This document shows positions 26,901 through 34,265 of a stretch of 64,000 nt of DNA, one piece after another. The stretch comes from a virus. Each line of letters begins with the position of its first letter. Within the stretch, counting starts at the first letter, position 1. Below the pieces are notes generated by a model. That model did not search any database. It saw nothing but the letters and a program-made list of their open reading frames with translations, and had not been told where the DNA came from. The position numbers and the translations under genes were made by a program. The DNA lies in IMG/VR virus record IMGVR_UViG_3300032046_000001, positions 168,551 through 232,550 of that record; one strand, 5' to 3'.

Positions 26901-29900
26901 TTGGACATTGGATCGTGGGTAACAACATCTGCGTTAAATACCGCTAGAAGAGGTTTGGCTGGATGTGGAACTACTTCTAATGCCTTAAGTTTTGGTGGAT
27001 ATAGTGGTGCATCAATAAATGTAACCGAAATATGGAATGGATTGCTTTGGACAACCGGAAATCCTTTAAATATTCCAAGATATAATTTATCAGGGTGTGG
27101 TGCCACTAATGCAGCATTAAGTTTTGGTGGATTTATGGGTTCAACAGTATCAACTACAGAAAAATACGCAGAATTCTCAGTCGGGTCGTGGGTAACTACA
27201 ACAGCGTTAACTTCTACAAAACGTTCTTTGGCTGGATGTGGAACAACTTCTGACGCTTTATGTTTTGGTGGATATACTGGTTCTGCAACTGGTATTAACG
27301 TAACTGAATTATGGAATGGTTCGTTATGGGCTACTACAAATATTTTAAATCAAACTAGATATGGTTTGGCTGGTTCTGGTGATTCTCTTAACGCATTATC
27401 TTTTGGTGGATATACTGGAGCAGTAATCAATACAACTGAAATATGGACACAAACCTATTTTGATTATTGGACATTAACTTCATCATTGAATCAAGCCAGA
27501 GAATACTTAGCCTCAAGTGGAGATACATCAGGTGCTTTAGCGTTTGGTGGTGGAACTACTGCTGTTGTTAATTCAACTGAAAAGTGGAGTGGTTCTTCTT
27601 GGGTTACTACCTCGGCTTTAAATACTGCTATAAGAGGTTTGGCTGGATGTGGAACTGTAACTGATACATTGTCTATTGGTGGTGGGACTACTACGGTTGT
27701 TAATACTACTGAAAAATGGAATGGAAGTTCTTGGACAACAACATATGGATTAAATCAATCTCGATTTGATTTGGCGGCATGTGGTACTACATCAGACGCC
27801 CTATGTTTTGGTGGTGGAACTACTGCTGTTGTAAATACTACTGAAAAATATTCTCAAGTTGTATCTAATATATGGGCTACTACAAATAGTATGACCGTTG
27901 GAAGAAAGAAACTTGTCGGTATTGGTACTGTTTATGATGCTTTGTCTATGAGCGGTTCAACTGGAACAAATAAAACAGAAATATGGAATGGTTCTTCTTG
28001 GGCAACTACAACTAATTTAAACTATGGTAGATATTTTGCAGCCGGTTCTGGAATAACTTCTGATGCGCTTATTTTTTCAGGTAATACAACACCGTCAACA
28101 GAAAAATGGAATGGTAGTACATGGAGCACTACAAATGATATTAATAATATATTGCTCGCTCCTGCTGGTGTTGGAACTACGAGTGCCACAATATCTTTTG
28201 GTGGTGGAACGACAACGGATGGTAGTGGTATTCCTATTACTTTTTCAAAACCCGGTCAAATATGGTATGGATCTGGTTGGTATACTGCATCATTATTAAA
28301 TGTTGGAAGAGCATTACTTGCTATGAGCGGAACAACATCTGATGCTCTCGCTTTTGGTGGAAATACAGCAGGTGGATATACAGCACCTACCACTGCAACA
28401 GAAAAATTTAGTATTGCAACCCAAAATAATATATGGGCAACAACATCTAATATGGTTGTAGCTAAACAAGAACCTGAAGAATGTGGTGATGTTAATAGTA
28501 GTTTAGTATTTGGTGGATATACTACTGATGTATCTAATAAAACCGAAATATGGAATGGTTCATCATGGGCAACTACAACCAATATGGTTGCTACAATACG
28601 AAAACATGCAGGTTGTGGTACAACTTCTAATGCTCTTAGTTTCGGTGGTCAAACTACAAATAAAACAGAAATATGGAATGGTTCTTCTTGGGCAACTACC
28701 AGCAATCTAGATCAAAATCGTATTGGTCTTGCTGGATGTGGAACAACATCTGATACTCTTGGTTTCGGTGGTGGTACTACTGTGGATGGATATGGTACAG
28801 TAATCGGATGGATCACTTCTTCAGTAATCTGGAATGGATCAGTTTGGACTACAACTGCTGGACTAAATCAACCAAGATCTATGTTAGCTGGTTGTGGTAA
28901 TACAACAGATGCTCTTTCTTTTGGTGGAACAACGGCTGGAGGATATACTGGTGAAGTTACGACTACTGAATTATGGAATGGATCATCATGGACTACAACA
29001 ACTGCTACCACATTTGCAAGATTTTCAAATTCGGGTTCTGGTAATACATCATCAGCATTATGTTTTGGTGGTGGTCCGGTATATTCAACACCAACAACTA
29101 TCGTTGATTATTGGAATGGATCGATATGGGCAACAACATCAGTATTAAATATTGCACGAAATGATGGTGCTGGTAGTGGAACGGGATCAAATGCTCTTAG
29201 TTCTGGTGGTTATACTGGCAGTAGTGTAAATACTACGGAAAAATATACACAGTTTTCTATTGGAGCATGGGCAACAACAAGTGCTTTAAATTTATCCCGT
29301 TATGGTTTGGCTGGTTGTGGAACTACAAATGCATCTCTTGCCTATGGAGGTTCAACAGGTACTGGTGTTCCAAGATTAAGTACGGAAATATGGAATGGTT
29401 CATCATGGGCGACTACAATGGATCAAACTGTAGCACGACAATATCAAGCTGGTTGTGGAACAACTGCTGCTGCTTTAAGTTTTGGTGGTGAAACATATGC
29501 AAGTTCGTCTTATAATACAACAGAAATTTGGCTTCCAGTTTTATATGGCGCGTGGGCAACTACAAGTGCTTTAAATCAAGCCAAATCTAAATTATCAGGT
29601 TGTGGAACTACTACAGACGCTTTAAGTTTTGGTGGTGATTCTAATAGTGGTAATGTTGTATCTACAACTGAAATATGGAATGGTTCTTCATGGGCTACTA
29701 CATCAGCTTTAAATGTCGCTAGACAATATTTAGCAGGTTGTGGGACAACATCCGACGCTCTAAGTTTTGGTGGTGGAACTACTGCTCAAGTAAATACTAC
29801 TGAAAAATGGTATGCTACATATCATACTAACACAATAGTTCATCATATAGAAACACCGGAAATTATTCATGTTGTTACACCACATGTTATTCATACGATT

Positions 29901-31097
29901 ACACCAGTCATTACTGATGTATTTCAATTAATTGATAATAATCAAGATTTTACTCCTTGGTCAACAGATCCAGAAACTGGTACTGCTCAATATATTGCAA
30001 TTGTTAAAGATTCTTTCAACAGAACAATATGGGGATGGTTAGGATCTACATCAGAATACGGAACAGTAGTTAATATATGGAAAAATAATAATTTAGATAC
30101 TTCAGATAGAGGTTGGAATGGTGATACTTCAACTTTTGATTATAATGATGAAAATATAACTTATCAAATTAAAAAATCTGATGTTTCAATTCCAGATTTA
30201 TTTTCAGTTAAGACTCTTAGAAAAGGTTCTGATGGATCATTAGTTCTAAAAGGGACTTTTGATGAAGATATTGCTACTCAAATATTATCACAAGGTTATG
30301 CTGGATTGATTGACAGTAATGTTCTTGATATTGATGGTACTTATTTTAGTTTGGTATATGATGCTGGTTATCCAAAAGATGTTAAAGATCAAATTGTAGG
30401 TTTAGCACAAGCCAGAGGTGACTGTGTAGCTATCATTGATAATGGTGACAATATTTCAGTTAATAGTTCTATTTTATCACGTAAAAATAATTATCAATAT
30501 AATACTTATTATGCCTCTATATTTGAATCATATAATAGAATATTTGATATTTTTACAGAACGACAAATTTGGTTTTCACCATGTTATCACTTAGGTTATA
30601 TATTACCAAGAAATGATAAGATAGGAGAACTTTGGTTTGCTGCTTCGGGTAATAATAGAGGTAGTTGTAGAGATATTAAAGAACTTAGATTCAGTCCAAA
30701 TCAATCACAACGTGATATGTTATATGGTTATCAAATAAATCCGATAATTAAACAAAATACTGATTATGTTTTATGGGGTCAATTAACATCACAAAGTAAA
30801 GCATCAGCTTTACAAGATCTAAATATAGTTAGATTACTTCTTTATATTAAACGTGGTGTTCAACAATATGCAAATAATTTTATATTTGATGACAATTCTC
30901 AATTAGTTTGGAACACTGTAAGGAACGATGTTACCGACTTCTTAGAACAAATTAAAAAGAGACGTGGGTTAATTAATTACACAATCAATGTTGGTGCTAC
31001 ACTGTTAGAAATAAAAAATAAAACTTTTCATGTTGATATTATATTAGAACCTACAGGTACTACGGAAAAAATTGAACTGAATTTTTATATCAAATAA
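23949..31097 (+). CDS. Giant tail sheath paralogue with inserted kelch-like beta-propeller array
   Basis: 2382 residues in one uninterrupted frame. Residues 1 to about 240 (ISAGVYTKIIDLSTFVQIVP) and about 1990-2382 (ending EKIELNFYIK) align with the 652-residue sheath at 19809. Between them, about 295-1955 is a run of roughly 36 repeats of 42-52 residues with consensus LN-AR-LAGCGTTSDAL-FGG ... TTEKWNGSSWATT, a kelch/galactose-oxidase-like blade. Short Thr/Ile beta segments (YIDSTSIINIDSTEIIIIDS; VHHIETPEIIHVVTPHVIH) flank the array. The simplest reading is a minor or decorating sheath subunit that displays propellers on the outside of the contractile tail, perhaps for adhesion. It is preceded by a homing endonuclease and followed by a small gene and a terminator. 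Confidence 0.9.
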   Translation: MANISAGVYTKIIDLSTFVQIVPSTIGFICALTEKGEDNKLKFLGSRSELVDEFGSPNISTYGQQYGQGPYVAYNYLGESGSLYFMRCLPDDATYSNLRIYANSDTTTALFIDYVPSLNSTADITTAMQVFGNNTPLVIFYPIGRGTYYNNIGIEITEDETHADEGVYNIDIYETQSDGSYTLIESFKISFDSSAISTNPGESIYVEHVLETYSKVLRAKVGKDGFDLIDKIYTTEVHTITPTGQDVTDVDVSSSGSTSYIDSTSIINIDSTEIIIIDSTTVEHVQVYDGSSWATTPSLNQARRGLAGCGSTVGALSVGGGTTAVVATTEKWNSHTFAGLWFTTSALNTARYYLAGCGTVTASLSFGGGTVAVVNTTEKWNGSSWATTGSLTQTKSNVSGCGTTTDALCMGGGTTAVVNTTEKWNGSTWATTNALNVAKYRLASCGTTSDALSFGGNTNSASDSASTSITEIWNGSTWYTGSNLNQARYYLAGCGTTSDALAFGGCSTASSAYVNTTEKYSGATLGYIWASTSSLNIVKHLAAGSGNMTDALSFGGYSGSTTSITEKWNNVVWSTVNNLNQARFSLCGCGTTSDSLSFGGSTTNVVLKNTERWNGSSWSTTANINTARHLAAGCGIISSALVLGGNTNAADGSSQNALTEVWTGYSWYTATNLNESKYYIAACGTTSGALCFGGSTAETSAYVNTTEKWSTSVFDYIWTTTSVLNQGRYQTSGCGDSNNALVFGGYTGAVINTTEIWSVSSWATTTNMTLGRNHLSGCGNTTDALNFGGVSSTTRATTEIWNGSSWATTSNLNTARFSLTGCGVTSGALSIGGETGTAPVNNVEIWNGSSWVTTTAISVAKYGLAGCGTTTDALSFCGWTASVTVATTEIWNGSSWATTTSSTQQRYYLAGCGTTLDALNFGGSTSFSQRRTTTEKWNGSLWATVNGLNVAKDYLAGCGATNAALSFGGSSGSSPYDITEKYLQLDIGSWVTTSALNTARRGLAGCGTTSNALSFGGYSGASINVTEIWNGLLWTTGNPLNIPRYNLSGCGATNAALSFGGFMGSTVSTTEKYAEFSVGSWVTTTALTSTKRSLAGCGTTSDALCFGGYTGSATGINVTELWNGSLWATTNILNQTRYGLAGSGDSLNALSFGGYTGAVINTTEIWTQTYFDYWTLTSSLNQAREYLASSGDTSGALAFGGGTTAVVNSTEKWSGSSWVTTSALNTAIRGLAGCGTVTDTLSIGGGTTTVVNTTEKWNGSSWTTTYGLNQSRFDLAACGTTSDALCFGGGTTAVVNTTEKYSQVVSNIWATTNSMTVGRKKLVGIGTVYDALSMSGSTGTNKTEIWNGSSWATTTNLNYGRYFAAGSGITSDALIFSGNTTPSTEKWNGSTWSTTNDINNILLAPAGVGTTSATISFGGGTTTDGSGIPITFSKPGQIWYGSGWYTASLLNVGRALLAMSGTTSDALAFGGNTAGGYTAPTTATEKFSIATQNNIWATTSNMVVAKQEPEECGDVNSSLVFGGYTTDVSNKTEIWNGSSWATTTNMVATIRKHAGCGTTSNALSFGGQTTNKTEIWNGSSWATTSNLDQNRIGLAGCGTTSDTLGFGGGTTVDGYGTVIGWITSSVIWNGSVWTTTAGLNQPRSMLAGCGNTTDALSFGGTTAGGYTGEVTTTELWNGSSWTTTTATTFARFSNSGSGNTSSALCFGGGPVYSTPTTIVDYWNGSIWATTSVLNIARNDGAGSGTGSNALSSGGYTGSSVNTTEKYTQFSIGAWATTSALNLSRYGLAGCGTTNASLAYGGSTGTGVPRLSTEIWNGSSWATTMDQTVARQYQAGCGTTAAALSFGGETYASSSYNTTEIWLPVLYGAWATTSALNQAKSKLSGCGTTTDALSFGGDSNSGNVVSTTEIWNGSSWATTSALNVARQYLAGCGTTSDALSFGGGTTAQVNTTEKWYATYHTNTIVHHIETPEIIHVVTPHVIHTITPVITDVFQLIDNNQDFTPWSTDPETGTAQYIAIVKDSFNRTIWGWLGSTSEYGTVVNIWKNNNLDTSDRGWNGDTSTFDYNDENITYQIKKSDVSIPDLFSVKTLRKGSDGSLVLKGTFDEDIATQILSQGYAGLIDSNVLDIDGTYFSLVYDAGYPKDVKDQIVGLAQARGDCVAIIDNGDNISVNSSILSRKNNYQYNTYYASIFESYNRIFDIFTERQIWFSPCYHLGYILPRNDKIGELWFAASGNNRGSCRDIKELRFSPNQSQRDMLYGYQINPIIKQNTDYVLWGQLTSQSKASALQDLNIVRLLLYIKRGVQQYANNFIFDDNSQLVWNTVRNDVTDFLEQIKKRRGLINYTINVGATLLEIKNKTFHVDIILEPTGTTEKIELNFYIK
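24830..29815 (+). repeat. About 36 coding kelch-like repeats
   Basis: Counted by hand from recurring AL-FGG and NGSSWATT units. The period is about 126-156 bp at DNA level, with synonymous scatter between copies, so it is an old array under protein-level selection rather than a fresh tandem duplication. Some units carry 5-10 extra residues in the loop after FGG. Confidence 0.9.
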
Positions 31098-31109
31098 GGA
31101 GATAATTAA

Positions 31110-31289
31110 GTGAGCGAATATGATGAATTTTTAGAAAAGGTTGAAAAAACATTCAACAAATTTATGAAGAAAGCGAGAGCGATCAAGGTAAACGATAAGA
31201 GTCCAGAGAATATGTCAATTAAAAGTGAGGCGATTCGATATAATATCGAATTACGATCACTTTTACAAAAATTCAGAGGAAATAGTTGA
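31110..31289 (+). CDS. Small helical protein after the giant sheath
   Basis: 59 residues starting at GTG 31110 (MSEYDEFLEKVEKTFNKFMK), behind AAGGAG with 7-nt spacing, and ending TGA 31287-31289. Charged, helical, Lys-rich. It lies 13 nt after the sheath stop and before a terminator, so it closes the rightward unit. Possibly a tail assembly helper; not recognised. Confidence 0.6.
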   Translation: MSEYDEFLEKVEKTFNKFMKKARAIKVNDKSPENMSIKSEAIRYNIELRSLLQKFRGNS

Positions 31290-31344
31290 AGATGTTCTAA
31301 ATAATTTTCTGGTTCAGAAAAAAAAAATAAAATAATTAAAAGAA

Positions 31345-31372
31345 GGAGGAACAGGATTATTCCTGTTCCTCC
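31345..31372. terminator. Hairpin terminator, 12-bp stem, between convergent units
   Basis: GGAGGAACAGGA (31345-31356) pairs perfectly with 31361-31372 across TTAT. It serves the rightward sheath unit and probably also the leftward unit, since the stop codon TAA of the leftward frame (31357-31359) lies in its loop. Confidence 0.85.
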
Positions 31373-31596
31373 TCAATTCTGTAATATTTTTGATTTGAAT
31401 ATTTAAGTTCTACATCTTTAAATATTTCAAAATGATACTCTGGCCTTTTTTCATCAATTAATCTTCTTTTTAGTTCCTTATCAAATACCATAGTATAAGT
31501 ATTATCTGAAAAAATATGAAATTCTACTGTTATATAATGTTTATCGATTAATTTAGAAATACATGCATACTTAATTTTATTTTGTACTAAAATATC
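31357..31596 (-). pseudogene. In-frame continuation of the zinc-ribbon gene beyond a TGA
   Basis: After the TGA at 31597-31599 the same frame stays open for 79 codons (DILVQNKIKYACISKLIDKH ... RIEEEQE) and stops in the loop of the 31345-31372 terminator. No ATG, GTG or TTG with a ribosome site starts it; the first ATG is 36 codons in. Coding character is good. It is either the true 3' half of the upstream gene cut by a mutation or error, or a readthrough extension. Confidence 0.5.
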
Positions 31597-31782
31597 TCAA
31601 ACTTCTTTTATTGAATTGGCATATAATTTATTTTGAATCCATTTTAAATACCAACCATTATATATCCATTCGCCTTCGTCACGATCATAATTGTCTTCTT
31701 TACAAGCTACTTCAATTTTATATTTTAATTTCTCTGTTTTAATTTCAATGTCTTCACCACAATGTGGACATTTAAATATCAT
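31597..31782 (-). CDS. Small zinc-ribbon protein (possibly truncated by TGA)
   Basis: 61 residues from ATG 31782 (MIFKCPHCGEDIEIKTEKL), whose start overlaps the stop of the upstream gene. An upstream ATG at 31854 is in frame but overlaps that gene entirely. CPHC is followed by a lone later Cys (VACKEDN), so the zinc site would be incomplete unless the downstream frame is included. It ends at TGA 31597. Confidence 0.5.
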   Translation of the reverse strand: MIFKCPHCGEDIEIKTEKLKYKIEVACKEDNYDRDEGEWIYNGWYLKWIQNKLYANSIKEV

Positions 31783-31939
31783 TGTTTCTTTTCCAATCAT
31801 CAAGATTAACCGTGGTCTTACCTTTAGTCTTTGGTAAATCACGATATTCTTCATTGTTTATAAGCCATTCATTATATCGTGAATCTTCTTTTGGATTCTT
31901 TATTTTTGGAATAAATTCATATTTATCTAAGGGATTCAT
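31772..31939 (-). CDS. Hypothetical small protein
   Basis: 55 residues (MNPLDKYEFIPKIKNPKEDS), acidic/basic mixed, starting within the end of the VTNSSS protein gene (31923) and ending over the start of the zinc-ribbon gene. Not recognised. Confidence 0.55.
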   Translation of the reverse strand: MNPLDKYEFIPKIKNPKEDSRYNEWLINNEEYRDLPKTKGKTTVNLDDWKRNNDI

Positions 31940-32264
31940 CAACTTTAATTGAGACTAAATTAGTTACTAATTCATCTCTCATACAATAATCGAATATACG
32001 TCCTGCTACAGTATTATGTTCATCACCAAAAACTTCATAATTACTTCCAGGTTTTAATTCGAAGTGATAATCTTCTTCGAGGGATTTGATAAGATCTTCT
32101 TTCGTGTATTCTTTATGATATTCATAATAATCCATAATACTAAATAATCCATTATGCCATAAATTCTCGACAAACTCTCTTGCTGTTAATATCTTATTTG
32201 TTTTATTAACAATAATAAAACTTGTAGAACTACTATTGGTAACAAAATCATTTTTAAGTTTCAT
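31923..32264 (-). CDS. VTNSSS-family small protein 1
   Basis: 113 residues opening MKLKNDFVTNSSSTSFIIVN. The shared N-terminal signature M-K-[IVL]-K-x2-[FY]-V-T-N-S-S-S occurs in 12 genes between 31.9 and 42.1 kb. This copy lacks the C-x-W-G that follows in most members, and its C-terminal part is different (DYHFELKPGSNYEVFGDEHN), ending KVDESLR. It is the last signature-bearing gene of the leftward field. Function unknown. Confidence 0.7.
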   Translation of the reverse strand: MKLKNDFVTNSSSTSFIIVNKTNKILTAREFVENLWHNGLFSIMDYYEYHKEYTKEDLIKSLEEDYHFELKPGSNYEVFGDEHNTVAGRIFDYCMRDELVTNLVSIKVDESLR

Positions 32265-32281
32265 TTAATTCCCTCCATATA

Positions 32282-32524
32282 TCAATCATCCTCATCTTCA
32301 GGCGATTCTTCTATTTTTAAAACATGACCATATTTATCATAGAATATTAAACCAAAACTTCCTTTATCGCCTTGACAATCTCCACACACTGAAAGTACGT
32401 ATAAAGCACCTTTAGGATCTGATTTTACTCTTGTTACTATATTAGATTCTCGACAAATAGGACATTCAAAAGTAATTTCTCGTTCATTCTCCGAATATTT
32501 AACTGTTGGTAGAAGTTGACTCAT
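32282..32524 (-). CDS. Zinc-ribbon family protein A
   Basis: 80 residues with CPICRESNIV and CGDCQG knuckles, then FYDKYGHVLKI. The layout (CPxC, about 25 residues, CxDC, then YDKYG-V) is shared with the products at 32499, 33094, 33316 and 33719. It overlaps the 32499 gene by 26 nt in another frame. Probably zinc-binding; target unknown. Confidence 0.65.
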   Translation of the reverse strand: MSQLLPTVKYSENEREITFECPICRESNIVTRVKSDPKGALYVLSVCGDCQGDKGSFGLIFYDKYGHVLKIEESPEDEDD

Positions 32525-32717
32525 TCACCACACATCCATATTTATCATAATATATTGTATCTTCATCATCACCACTTCGACAATCATTACATGTAAATAA
32601 TGCGTAAATACTACTTGGTGGATCACAAGATAAACGACGATTTTCAACTATTTTACGACATCTTGGACATAAGAGCATAATATGTTTTTCAGTTGGAAAT
32701 TTGATTGTATCCAACAT
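32499..32717 (-). CDS. Zinc-ribbon family protein B
   Basis: 72 residues (MLDTIKFPTEKHIMLLCPRC), with CPRC, CNDC and YYDKYGCVV. Clear paralogue of 33094 (MLETIPIPQENEILVKCPKC). Its ATG lies at the stop of the upstream VTNSSS gene. Confidence 0.65.
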   Translation of the reverse strand: MLDTIKFPTEKHIMLLCPRCRKIVENRRLSCDPPSSIYALFTCNDCRSGDDEDTIYYDKYGCVVNESTSTNS

Positions 32718-33094
32718 TAGTTTAATCGAACAACTTTTCTTGATCGTTTAACTTCAATGTCTGGATCATCATCATATTCATCATCTTCATAATCATTATA
32801 ATATCCGATTGAAAAATTTGGAGTATTAACTTTTTGTAAATCGTTGTCCATATAATATAATGTCTGCATTAAAGGACAATCACAATCTTCACTTGATATC
32901 TCTAATCTATATACAGTATTAGGTTCCATTGTTTTGACTTTATTATTTAAACCCTCTTTGAATGATTTTTTAAAACTGTCGGCAAGATATCTCCATAGTT
33001 CATCAACAAAATCATCAAAAGTTAATGTGTTTTTCATCATGATCATAAAACATGTTGAACTACTATTTGTAACAAAACTTGTTTTGGCTTTCAT
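32717..33094 (-). CDS. VTNSSS-family small protein 2
   Basis: 125 residues opening MKAKTSFVTNSSSTCFMIMM. Like protein 1 it has a variant continuation (FMIMMKNTLTFDDFVDELWR). The C-terminus is acidic then basic (DDPDIEVKRSRKVVRLN). It is flanked on both sides by zinc-ribbon paralogues, so the two families alternate here. Confidence 0.7.
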   Translation of the reverse strand: MKAKTSFVTNSSSTCFMIMMKNTLTFDDFVDELWRYLADSFKKSFKEGLNNKVKTMEPNTVYRLEISSEDCDCPLMQTLYYMDNDLQKVNTPNFSIGYYNDYEDDEYDDDPDIEVKRSRKVVRLN

Positions 33095-33312
33095 TATTCT
33101 TCCTCATATTTTAATAAATATCCATATTTATCATAAAATTGATATAGATCTTTTATTTTATTTCTATTTTGATGGCATCTCGCACACATGAGTATTAAAA
33201 GAATACTTCCTGATGGGTCATCTGAACACTTAGTTTCAATTTTTGTTTTGTGGCATTTCGGACACTTCACTAAGATCTCATTTTCTTGTGGAATTGGTAT
33301 TGTTTCTAACAT
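33094..33312 (-). CDS. Zinc-ribbon family protein C
   Basis: 72 residues with CPKCHKTKIETKC, CARCHQN and FYDKYGYLLKYEEE. Paralogue of 32499. Its stop overlaps the ATG of the next VTNSSS gene by 1 nt. Confidence 0.65.
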   Translation of the reverse strand: MLETIPIPQENEILVKCPKCHKTKIETKCSDDPSGSILLILMCARCHQNRNKIKDLYQFYDKYGYLLKYEEE

Positions 33313-33315
33313 TCC

Positions 33316-33741
33316 TTAATAAGATGTTATGTCTTGATGAACAAGATTCATGTGTTCATCATAACACAAAACACTAACTTCGAAATTTCCATCACCATCA
33401 TAATCTTCTTCGAAATATTCCAAGTCATTATAACAATCATAACATATAAAAACTATAAATTTAATTTTCTTTTTGTTGATAATGTCATTATCAAAATCTG
33501 TGATATCAATATTCCATCCATCTTTATTAAATAAACCTTTATCAAATATTTTTCCACATATTGGACATTTCAAAAATACTTCATTTTCACTCGGTTTCTT
33601 ATTATTAACAGGAAGATTTTCTTCGATGCTTTTTTTTCTATTGTGATGTAAACTAACATGATTTGACTTATTCATTAATTTAAAATTATTAATATTATTA
33701 TTTTCTTTATTTTCATCTTTATGATGAATACATTGAAACAT
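33316..33741 (-). CDS. Zinc-ribbon family protein D fused to a homing-endonuclease fragment
   Basis: 141 residues from ATG 33741 (behind GAAGGAGAG). The first ~36 residues (FQCIHHKDENKENNNINNF, KLMNKSNHVSLHHN) are an HNH core piece nearly identical to that of the homing endonuclease at 12953. They run in frame into the zinc-ribbon family body (SENEVFLKCPICGKIF ... CYDCYND ... LCYDEHMNLV). The normal N-terminus of the family (M-x5-P-x-E-N-E) has been partly replaced by the fragment. Confidence 0.7.
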   Translation of the reverse strand: MFQCIHHKDENKENNNINNFKLMNKSNHVSLHHNRKKSIEENLPVNNKKPSENEVFLKCPICGKIFDKGLFNKDGWNIDITDFDNDIINKKKIKFIVFICYDCYNDLEYFEEDYDGDGNFEVSVLCYDEHMNLVHQDITSY

Positions 33742-34066
33742 AAATACACTCTCCTTCAGAAATAACATTCATGTATTTGTCATAACATAATACAGGACAT
33801 GTATACGAACATGTATAATATTCAGCATCAATAATTCCTTCAGTAAATAAATTTAAATTATTATCATTTTCATAACAATCCAGACATATATAAATAATAT
33901 ATTTGATTTCTTTACCAAATTTAGAATCTTGATGAAGTTTCATATCATTAAGTGATTTTACATCTATTTTTCCACATACTGGACATCTTACACATATATG
34001 ATTATCATCTAATTGAGTTAAATCTGGAAAAGTGTCCAAAATTTTAATATAATTATACGGACTCAT
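33719..34066 (-). CDS. Zinc-ribbon family protein E
   Basis: 115 residues: CPVCGKIDVKSL, CLDCYEND and LCYDKYMNVI, the longest family form and closest to protein D. Its last codons (ECIYVSMYSS) overlap, in another frame, the start of the fused homing-endonuclease fragment. Its natural C-terminus may therefore have been altered by that insertion. Confidence 0.65.
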   Translation of the reverse strand: MSPYNYIKILDTFPDLTQLDDNHICVRCPVCGKIDVKSLNDMKLHQDSKFGKEIKYIIYICLDCYENDNNLNLFTEGIIDAEYYTCSYTCPVLCYDKYMNVISEGECIYVSMYSS

Positions 34067-34265
34067 ATTTTCTTAATGGACAATTATTCGGCCATTTCCA
34101 GATAACTGTATTTCTTGATTGACAATGATGAATGAAACCAACATCACTCTCTGGAAATATACAATAATATCCACCATCGGCACGATTAGGATCTAAATCT
34201 TCATTACATTCACAAAATGGACAATCTCCACAACAAGTAATTTCAAGTTCGATATTAAATTTCAT
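34053..34265 (-). CDS. Small Cys-rich protein
   Basis: About 70 residues from ATG 34265 (ATGA overlap with the previous gene). Cys pattern CCGDCPFCECNED, then YYCIF, HHCQSRN and NNCPLRKY; probably metal-binding. Reminiscent of small phage proteins that bind one zinc, but not recognised. Confidence 0.6.
   Translation of the reverse strand: MKFNIELEITCCGDCPFCECNEDLDPNRADGGYYCIFPESDVGFIHHCQSRNTVIWKWPNNCPLRKYESV

Noticed and set aside
24240-29491. Opposite-strand and out-of-frame open frames inside the giant sheath gene
   Set aside because: They follow from the repetitive Thr/Gly/Ser coding sequence and lack ribosome sites or independent coding character.
24830-29815. Regular repeats of about 130-150 bp suggesting a CRISPR-like or satellite array
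   Set aside because: The whole region is one open frame with protein-level repeats and synonymous variation; repeats are not short identical units with unique spacers.
31597-31599. Genome-wide recoding of TGA
   Set aside because: TGA ends many intact genes here (for example at 18912 and 53841), so a general reassignment is excluded.
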